Positions 55,829-64,000 of a stretch of 64,000 nt of DNA are shown piece after piece. This stretch comes from Agrostemma githago (lineage: Eukaryota > Streptophyta > Magnoliopsida > Caryophyllales > Caryophyllaceae), in NCBI GenBank assembly GCA_958450325.1, contig OY288243.1, positions 5,308,586 to 5,372,585 of the forward strand, given 5' to 3'. The translations under genes and the position numbers were made by a program. The notes beneath the pieces were generated by a model that did not search any database, was not told the origin of the DNA, and saw only the letters and a program-made list of their open reading frames with translations. Each line of letters starts with the position of its first letter. The stretch's first letter is position 1.

Positions 55829-58816
55829 TAATATAGAATTTCATCACATCATAATTTGACGAATGACCACTTTTATTTATAATAGAGAATTTCATCACCG
55901 TGTCATAAATTTTTCGTGAAAATGGTAATGACAAAAGGTTAGACGATTGCATAAATTTGTGAAACTATTGGTTGACAGACTTTTATTTATATAATAGAAT
56001 TTCATCGTCTTATTATAATTTCTAGATGTGGTATAATTTTACTTCAATTTATAGCTTCAAGAGTTGTTATAAGACTCAAAAGATTTTTCTAAGTCAGCTT
56101 ATCATAATTTTTCGATGTGTGATAATTCTACTTAAAATTATGATTTTAAGAACTCTTTTTAGGACTCAAAAGATTTTTGATTGATACCTAAAGACGATGA
56201 TCACTTTTATTTATATAATAGAATTTCATCATCTTAATTAATGCAATTTTTTGATGTGGGATAATTTTAATTCAATCTATAGCCTTAAGAGCTATTATAA
56301 GACTTCAAAGATTTTTTTATTAATATCTAAAAACGAATAATTTCTCTTACTAATGATGTAGAATTTCACACATGTTTATAGTTTTAAGAACTTTTCTAAA
56401 ACTCATGTTTGATTTATATCTATGAAATTCATGACTTTGTAAAAAAAATCGATGTCAGAAATTTTACTCAAGTTTATAGTCTATATTTACTTAATTAAGT
56501 TTATGGTCTTAAGATTTTTTTTAAGATCCAAAAGATTTTGTTTTTCATGTAAGTTATTAAGGACAAACGATATTACTCTTATTCATATAATAGAATTCGA
56601 TCACCTTATTACAGACTATACTTTAGGATAGATGATTATCTAAAACGAATGATTTCTCTTATTTATGATATTTCATCATGCACCACTACCTGTGTCCACG
56701 TTCCAGCTAAAAGTCCTCGGTTGGGAGGAATAGATGAATGGGCTTAACTACTATCGCTGGAAGGCTCGCCTTCCAGAGCTATGCAAAATCGAACATTGAA
56801 AAGATTAGTTGACAACAGTCAAGAGATGTTAAAGGTTTAGAACTCTTTTTTTATCTGAATCGGGAACTGGCGCTGGACCGGGAACCTGCTATTTTTCGAT
56901 GTTTGATAATTCCACTTAAATGTATAGTTTTAAGAACTCTTTTAGAACTCTTTTTAGGACTTAAAAGATTTATGTTTGATATCTAAAGACGATGGTTACT
57001 TTTATTTATATAATAAAATTTCATCACTTTTTTGTAATATTTTGATACGGGATAATTTTTACTTCAATTTATACTCTTAAAGAAGTATTATAAGATTCAA
57101 AAGATTTTTATTAATATCTAAAAACGAATAATTTCTTTTATTGATGATGTAGAATGTCATCACCTTATCATAATTTTTCAATGTGCGATAATTTTATTTA
57201 AGTTTATAGTCGTTCAAAGTTCTTAGAACTCAAAAGATTTCTCGTTGATATCTAAAGACGAATGATTGCTTTTACTCCGTAATTATATAGCAGAATTCTA
57301 TCACCTTATTATAATTTCTCGATGTGGATAATTTTACTTAAATTTATAGCTGCTTTTATAAGACAATTTTTTTGTTAATATCTAAAAACGAATGATGTCT
57401 CTCATTATTTGTGATATAAAATTTCATCACCTCATCATAATTTTTCGATATCTGATAATTCTACTTAGGTTTATAGTCTTAAAAATTCCTTTTAGAATAA
57501 CTCAGATTTTTGGTTAATATCTAAACACAAATGATCGCTCTTTTCCATCAGCTTACGGTCCTAATTTAAGAGCATTTTTAAGACTCAAAATTTTTTTTAG
57601 CTGGTATCCAAGGACAAATGATTATTATTTATAATATGTAGAATATCATCAGCTCATCATAATTTTTCGATGTGAGACAACGTTAGGATAATTATAATAA
57701 TAAAAGAGTTTGTTTTTATATCTAACGACTTAAAAATGGGCTATTACTCTTATTTATATAATAAAATTCGATCACCTTATTACAATTTTTTGATGTGAGA
57801 TAATCTTACCTAAGTTTATAGTCTCAAGTACTTTTAATTTGTAAGTGTAATGTTTTTTATATCTAAGAATTAATGATTAATCTTATTTATAATATCAAAT
57901 TCCATCACCTCATAATTTTTTGGTATAGAATGAATAATTTTAATTTAAGTTTAGATATAGTCTTAAGAGCACTTGTATTTCGTCATTACTTGAGTTTATA
58001 GTCTTAAGAGGTTTTAAGACTTAATTGAGTTTTGAAAGATATTTAATAATGATTAGTCATACTTAAGGACGAAAGATTACACTTACATATTTACAATATA
58101 GAATTCCATTGTCTCATCCTAATTTGGAAAAATGATTACTTTTTTTTTTGTATAATAGAATTTCATTGTCTTATTGTATACTCCCTCCGTCCCTAAAAGA
58201 TTGTCCCATTTCCCTATTATATGTGAGGAGTATTTTAATGAAACGGGACAATCTTAGTGGGACGGAGGTAGTAATTGATTACTCTTATTTCTTATTTATA
58301 ATATAGAGTTTCATCACCTTGTTATAATTTATCGATGTGAGATTATGTTACTTCGGTTTGTAGGCTTATTAAAATATTTTCTAAGACCCTTGTTTTTTTT
58401 ATATTTAAGAATGAATGATTAGTCTTTATTATAATATAGAATTCCATTACCATAACTTTTTGATGTAGGATTACTCTTATTTATAATCTAGAATAATCAT
58501 TATCACCTTATTTTAATTGTTTCGATGTGAGACAATATTAAGTTTGTAGTCTTATTAAGAGTTTTTTTAAGACTCAAAGCTTTTTATAACCCCATAATAA
58601 TTTTTCGGTGCGAGATAAGGTTATAATCTTGAGAGTTCTTTATGACTCAAAATATTTTTGGTGGATATCTAAGAACGGATGATTACTATTATTTATAATA
58701 TATAATTTCATCATCTTATTATAATTTGTTGATGTGTGATTACTATTATTTATAATATAGAACTTCATCACCTTATTATAATTTGTCGATATGGGATAAC
58801 TTTAATATCTTTATAT
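55829..58816. repeat. Diverged tandem array, part 3
   Basis: At least fifteen recognisable units with the AATTTCATCACC...TTTTTCGATGTG...TATAGTCTTAAGA...ACTCAAAAGATTT pattern; spacing between neighbours is about 125-150 bp where clear. A foreign island lies at 56682-56890 and a Stowaway-like MITE at 58179-58273. Confidence 0.7.
58179..58273. mobile_element. Stowaway-like MITE
   Basis: The ends TACTCCCTCCGTCCC and GGGACGGAGGTAGTA bound a ~95-bp hairpin. AAGATTGTCCC near 58198 is matched inversely by GGGACAATCTT near 58244. It interrupts the tandem array. Confidence 0.8.
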
Positions 58817-58826
58817 GTAATAAATT

Positions 58827-59675
58827 GAGATAAAGATAAGACAAGGACCTAAACTTTACGTATTTTTTCAGTTAAGGGATTCAACATTTAAATTTTATGG
58901 TTAAGGACCCCAAAGACTAACACCGTTAACTCCGTGGTTAACTAACGTTAACTTTTGATGACGGAATGCGATCCAACCCCTATTTTAGGGTTGTAAAATA
59001 TTGAGTAAGATTTACTTCGCGTATATTGACCGATTTTTAATATTTTAACTACTCTAATAACATAATTTAATAAATTTTTTAGTATAAATATAATAATTCT
59101 CTCCGTCACATTCTTTTTACCTTTTATATTCTAAATCGAGAATTTTTTAAATCAAAAGTAAATAACTGACCTAGAGGATTGTTAATACTTTAATAATTTT
59201 AATGATTTAGTTTTGACCCAACTGATCGAACGAATTAGCTCTAAGCCTCTCACATTAAATTAACGAGATCATTTTCAGATTTTGCATGGTCATTTCAGAT
59301 CGCAGGTCAAGGTTTACAAGTCTTGACCTAGGAAAAAATCATTTCAGATCGGGTCAAAATTTGACAAGTACAAAATTAAAATAAGACGAAAATATATTTG
59401 ACAGCGAATAAGTTTAGTGCCAAATTAGTTCAAGGACAATTGATAAAATACTATGTTAATTACGAAATATATGCTCTAAAAAAATATAAATGTTACTCGT
59501 ACTATAAAGATGATTGCATTTTAAATGATATATTTACTTTTCCGTCAAAAGTTAATGCAAGTGAACCATAGAATTAACGGTGTTAGTCTTTGAAGTCCTT
59601 AATCGTAAAACTTAAATGTTGAATCCCTTAACTGAAAAAAATTGTAAAGTTCGAGTCATTATGTTACCTTATCTC
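58827..59675. mobile_element. Mutator-like non-autonomous element (long TIRs, 10-bp duplication)
   Basis: The ends match inversely over ~110 bp (for example CAGTTAAGGGATTCAACATT left, AATGTTGAATCCCTTAACTG right). The flanking GTAATAAATT repeats (58817-58826, 59676-59685) are perfect. Long TIRs with a 9-10 bp duplication fit Mutator-like elements. No transposase is inside. Confidence 0.78.
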
Positions 59676-59685
59676 GTAATAAATT

Positions 59686-60014
59686 CATCACTTTTTCGAG
59701 CAAATAATATGAAACAAATAATATGAAATTTATACTCTAATGAAAGCATTTTCTTACCATGAATCTAATTAATTCATTTTTGTAATTTTATTTACGATAA
59801 CTTTTTGTTAACGAAATTTAAAGATTTTTAGATGAAAATTATAAAATACTCCATATCACATTAATATAATGAATTAAATGTATTACTGTAATAATTAAAA
59901 TATTCTCTAATTGATTTTTTTTATTATTAATGATACTTTCCTAAATTGAGGTTTGATGCAACAGACCAATCATATCGCTCGAAAAGTTCATCTTTTATAT
60001 ATTTATATTGAATA
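59686..60014. other. AT-rich intergenic DNA
   Basis: A remnant of the tandem array start, then AT-rich sequence with no features. Confidence 0.4.
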
Positions 60015-60870
60015 TTGATTGAGTCGTGGTTTTTCATAACGAGCTTTTACTCAATCCTAACGACATTTTACTATTTTACCCTTGTCATTTCATTCAGTCA
60101 AAATTTTATTTCTATGTTTTTCTCTCTAAAATCCCCAAATTACATCCACCCATCAACACACCATGAACCACCACAAGTATCGAAATTGTCCGGATCAGTG
60201 AGGAGGAATTGATGGGGCCGGTAGGATGGGTGGCTGGGGCGGTGGGGGTTGGGCGGGTGGGGTCGGTGTTGGTCTGAGCGGTGGGTGGGTGAGAGTCGGA
60301 TTGGTGGTGAATGGGTGGAAGTGGTAAGTGTGGATGGGTGACGGTGTTAAGTGTGGTGGGCGACGGTCGGGTGGATGATGGGATGGTTTAGGGTGATGGT
60401 GGTTGGTGATTGGAGTGATAGGGTGGGTGAAGGTTGGGGGATGGAGGCAGTAGTCGTAAGTTTTGTTTTTTTTTTAAAAAAAAATTCCTTTATTTTAAGA
60501 TATTTTTTTTCTTTAAGTAAATTTCTTTTTTGTTTTGTTTTATTATTATCAATAAGTATTTTTCAAATTTATAAATAAACTCCAATTAAATATTTAAGCC
60601 TAAATAATTAATCAAATAATAATGTTATAATAAAATATAAAAATAATTAAGTACTCCGTAAATAATTAATTTGTACTACGTGATCGATAATTAAATTAAA
60701 ATTTATAATCGAATTTGGAATCGTTGATTGATCATGTAAATTGATTAAACGGTGAGAAACTTGATTGAATCTCAACAACCTAGAATTTTATGGAGAGGGT
60801 AGAATAGGAAAATTTAAAGAAAATTCGTTAGGATTGAATGAATCTCGTTAGCAAAAAGTAATTTCGTAAA
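60015..60870. mobile_element. TIR element with G-rich interior
   Basis: AACGAGCTTTTACTCAATCC on the left and GGATTGAATGAATCTCGTT on the right are inverted and near-complementary. The interior 60200-60460 is strongly G-rich on the plus strand (GGTGGGGG-type runs). Exact ends and target duplication were not resolved. Confidence 0.5.
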
Positions 60871-61476
60871 TTAAATGTGAGACATATTTACAAATTAAAA
60901 TAAGTATTTATTGCATTGTAGTCCGTATGACAAGTCTCACAATCCTTGTGAGAATTTGAGGGAAAATAAGATTATACACCTAGTTCTACAATAGTATTGT
61001 ACAACCAAACCTAAAGTTATTAATATATATAGCGAGCTTATATGATTTTCTGAAGTAAGTTTTTGAGCTTAAACATTTATGTTATTTAGCTCGACAACTT
61101 TACACTATAATTCAAAAAGTTTACAACAAAACTCGAAAATTTTGTGATAATGCTCAAAATCATAAAACCGGTTGAACTGGTCGTATAATCTACTGAGTAA
61201 GACCAATTTTAATAACCATATCAGATATCCGATTCGTTTTTAAGTATTCGTGTTTAGAATGTGGTACCTTAAGTCAATGCTACCAAGATTCGAGATGCAA
61301 GTAGCCAAGAATTTGTGAATTAATTACAGCACGCAACTAAACATAAAATTAGTTAAATTATACGAGTAATGTCGTAGTTGCATGGTCAGTTTTTTGTCAA
61401 AACAAGGAGTAAAATCATTATATTCAAGCAGGAAAAAGAGATCACATTGGTTTCAACTTTGAAGCAGTACTCACAG
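60871..61476. other. Intergenic upstream of the F-box gene
   Basis: AT-rich; no ORF with support. A likely leader exon ends at CACAG before GTAATC (61477), with acceptor ATTTTAG ending at 61652. Confidence 0.4.
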
Positions 61477-61709
61477 GTAATCAATCAATCACTCTCCTCT
61501 TTTCGCTTAGTTGCATTACATTATTAGCACAGGGAGGGGATCGATCATGGGACGTGTTAGTCTGTCTTAATCATTAGACTAAGACAGTACAATATAATGT
61601 ACTATTTTGATTCTGGATTTATGCTATTCATTCCGATTGCGTTACATTTTAGGTATAGTCGTCCTGGAATGAGTGCGAGACCAACTACGCAACTTGGCAA
61701 ACATCTAGA

Positions 61710-63323
61710 ATGTCCAGTCCTGTAAGTGGGGATTGTTCGGATAGGATCAGTAGTTTACCCGATGATGTGCTCGCTCACATGCTCTCATTTCTGCCAACAA
61801 AGTCGGCCGTGAGCACAGGCATTTTATCAACGAGATGGCGGTATCTTTTCACCTTGACAACATGTCTTGCTTTCGATGATGCATCATGTTTCAGTCATCC
61901 GACTGAACTAGAGAGAACAGAATCAACTCAAAAGTTTAAGGAATTTGTTGACAGCGTTTTGAAATCGCACCAAATCTCACCTATCGAGAAATTTAGTCTG
62001 CTCTGTGGACAAACCTCCTACACTAACTCGGAGTTGAATCGATGGGTTGGTAATGCGTTACAAAAAGGCGTTCAAGAGCTTCATTACGAGCTTCCTGACA
62101 ATGACAATTTTCATCATCTGCCCGACGGCTTCTTCGTGTGTAAATCACTAACAAATTTGAAACTGATTGGTCGAGGACGAGGGTACAACAAAATTCAAAT
62201 CCCTGCATCGCCTTGTCTGCCAAAACTGAAGATCCTTCGTATGGATCGAATCATATTCTTCGATTTTAATTCAATGGAAAGATTGTTTTCTAGTTGTGAA
62301 TTGCTCGAAGAATTGAGTCTCAAATCTTGTGTGTGTGATGTTTACGGTCATGCTATATATCGTACTGAAAAACTCAAAGTGCTAAGAGTAGAAGATTGCT
62401 GTTTTCCGGTGGGTGCATTTGAGATCGATGCCCCTAATTTGGCATATTTATCTTATCATTTAAATATCGGGGTGAGGATAGTTCCGTCGTGGAAGTTTGT
62501 GCCTTCTTTTGTCAAGGCAGAACTAACTTTCAAGGCGACCGCATATGATGAGTTTGGTATTCACGAAGATTCAACCGTGTATGAACTTGAACTTTTGAAA
62601 GCGGCCGCTTATAAAACCACAGGATTGCGTTTTGAAGTGGACGCAGCTGAGGTATGCAGTGAGGCGTCATCAGTCATCTCTTACTTTGTTCAATCTTTAA
62701 TTTGTCGTCTTCGTCCATTAAAAATGAAAATAATGTACTGTATTTACATCGTTTATACAGATTCTTCTAACTCTGGGCGAGGATGAGCAAATGCCTGATT
62801 TTCATTGTCTGTCAAGAATACACCTTAACGACTGTCCTTATTCTGCGTGGAAATATCTGACGAGCTTGTTCGACAAATCTCCTCAACTTGAAACTCTTGT
62901 CTTTGAATCGGTTAGCATCAATCAACTAACAAAACTTTATTGTGAAAGTCGTCGTGTAATAAATCGTTTTTTTAAAAAACTGTTTTACAGGGATTTCATT
63001 GCTGCAAATGCTCTGAATATTACTGTCCGTTCGAATGCTACTGTGACTCATTATCGCCTTCAGATATCCCTATGGATCCCTTTTCATGTGATGCGCGGGT
63101 GATTGTAGTGGATAACTTTTGTCGGCATAAGGGTTCAATGTTACTTATGGGATATCTTCTTAAGAACGCGAGTGCCCTGGAGAAGCTCATCATCTATAGA
63201 CATGAAGATGACGAGATCAATTCGGAAGTTGAACGGAAGATAAGTCAGGAACTGTTGATGCTTCCAAGTGCTTCGAAAGACTTCTGTCTTGAAATTAAAC
63301 AACACGAGTCCTCACTATGTTAA
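61710..63323 (+). CDS. F-box/FBD/LRR-repeat protein (474 aa), three exons
   Basis: Exons are 61710-62651, 62761-62910 and 62991-63323; all junctions are GT/AG in phase 0. Residues ~12-46 are an F-box (ISSLPDDVLAHMLSFLPTKS, then STRWRYLF). A leucine-rich region follows with repeats such as CKSLTNLKL, CLPKLKILRMD, CELLEELSLKSC and TEKLKVLRVEDC. The FBD-type C-terminus comes in exon 3 (YLLKNASALEKLIIYR, then LLMLPSASKDFCLEI). F-box proteins dock to SKP1 in SCF ubiquitin ligases; the LRR/FBD part would bind the target, which is unknown. An upstream 18-codon frame from ATG 61669 overlaps the start. Exon 3 is Cys-rich (FHCCKCSEYYC). Confidence 0.85.
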
Positions 63324-63755
63324 ACTAGTTTTATTACCCGTGAAATTAACAGGACTTCTCTGATACAATTTCCAATAATCTTGTCAAACATATAGTACTT
63401 CTTTATTTCCTTTTGTACAAAAAAAACAGGGAGGCTAGCTGTGTCTCATTTTTATCGTCTCATGAACTTTGATACTATGAGACGCAGAGCTATACGCGAT
63501 GTTTTTTGTTAGAATAGAGGGCATAAAATCCTCCGAAAGACAAATTTATCTAGCGATACTAAACGATGTATATATGTAGACAGTTGAAGCATTTTCACGG
63601 AAGATAGCTCGAAGCTCATCCAAAGGGGTTGTTAAGGATTTAAGGAGGTGACGGTCGCCTATCGATTGCTCTGTAACTAGTCTGATTAGCTTCTTTGAAT
63701 GTATGCTCGTAAAACATGTAACGTACGCAGTGATTTTATCCTCCGTCTCAACGTA
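63324..63755. other. Space between convergent F-box genes
   Basis: 432 bp holding both 3' untranslated regions. No ORF is supported. Confidence 0.5.
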
Positions 63756-64000
63756 TCACCATCTGCTAGGCCGACAAGAGTCTTTTGAAGCCCTTGGAAA
63801 CATCGACAGTTTAACTTCCAAGTCGAGATAATCGTCATCATCTCTACAGACGATCAACTTCTTCAGGGCACTTGCATTCCTAAGAAGATGCCCGGTAAGT
63901 GCCAACGAACCCTTATGCGCACACAACTCGTGCACTTCAATCGATTGGACCTGACACGAAAACGGGTCAAGAGGTATATCTGAAGTAACTATAATTGAAC
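63756..64000 (-). CDS. Second F-box/FBD paralogue, C-terminal end only
   Basis: Read on the minus strand from the window edge, the frame gives DIPLDPFSCQVQSIEVHELC, then LLRNASALKKLIVCRDDDD and FPRASKDSC, and stops at 63756-63758. It matches the last exon of 61710-63323 (DIPMDPFSC, LLKNASALEKLII, LPSASKDFC) almost block for block. The gene continues beyond 64000. It is a tail-to-tail paralogue and appears intact in this part, with a stop a few residues after the shared block. Confidence 0.8.
   Translation of the reverse strand, partial: SIIVTSDIPLDPFSCQVQSIEVHELCAHKGSLALTGHLLRNASALKKLIVCRDDDDYLDLEVKLSMFPRASKDSCRPSRW

Overview
The window is nuclear DNA from a flowering plant: spliced genes with GT-AG introns, a NAC transcription factor, an F-box/FBD gene, and dense nested transposons (CACTA, Athila-type Ty3/gypsy, a miniature LTR element, a Helitron helicase remnant, Stowaway-like, hAT-like and Mutator-like elements). 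The taxon is inference only. The many 'tactccgta' and 'ctccctccgtc' motifs would fit a Caryophyllales/Amaranthaceae-type genome, but no sequence search was possible. Left third (1-26780) is a transposon nest. A degenerate CACTA (En/Spm) element fills 1-6268; its 5' end lies outside, and its 3' end (CACTACAAGAA on the minus strand) is at 6268. It sits inside the reverse transcriptase of an Athila-type element, whose remains are the 5' RT fragment (6269-6661), RT/RNaseH/integrase (16321-18600), an ATHILA ORF-1 gene (19486-20550) and a 3' LTR from 21342. A second, younger LTR element (6662-16320) is inserted in the same RT. It has two ~1.6 kb LTRs and one long intact gag-protease ORF but no RT or integrase, so it is a non-autonomous gag-only element. 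Next comes a PIF1-like Helitron helicase remnant (23170-26780). Its last codons are split by a miniature LTR element array with three LTRs and two short internal regions (24002-26697), flanked by a perfect 5-bp target duplication. Middle (27170-47100) holds two ordinary genes. The first encodes a 207-residue plant protein of unknown function ending in a CaaX box (28016-32129, plus an untranslated first exon from ~27205). The second is a NAC104/XND1-like gene (42477-46943) with a 3.6 kb first intron. Between and within them are MITEs, a solo LTR (33914-34402), a hAT-type MITE with 8-bp duplication (37602-37908), long-TIR foldback elements and a LINE fragment. Right part (47100-61450) has no recognisable gene. 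A diverged AT-rich tandem array with a unit of roughly 125-180 bp is broken by a long TGTAACACCC-type LTR (50175-53735, itself carrying a copia-type solo LTR), a gypsy solo LTR (54059-55823) and a Mutator-like TIR element (58827-59675). All LTR insertions here lie on the minus strand. The right edge holds an F-box/FBD gene (61710-63323) and the 3' end of a paralogue in tail-to-tail orientation (63756-64000). Main points for a second look: GC-rich short palindromes just upstream of the LTR TATA box in three different LTR families; a possible internal promoter ahead of the Athila env-position ORF; the three-LTR miniature array with a conserved small ORF; noncoding blocks shared by the gag-only element and its Athila host; and the CaaX-tailed plant protein.
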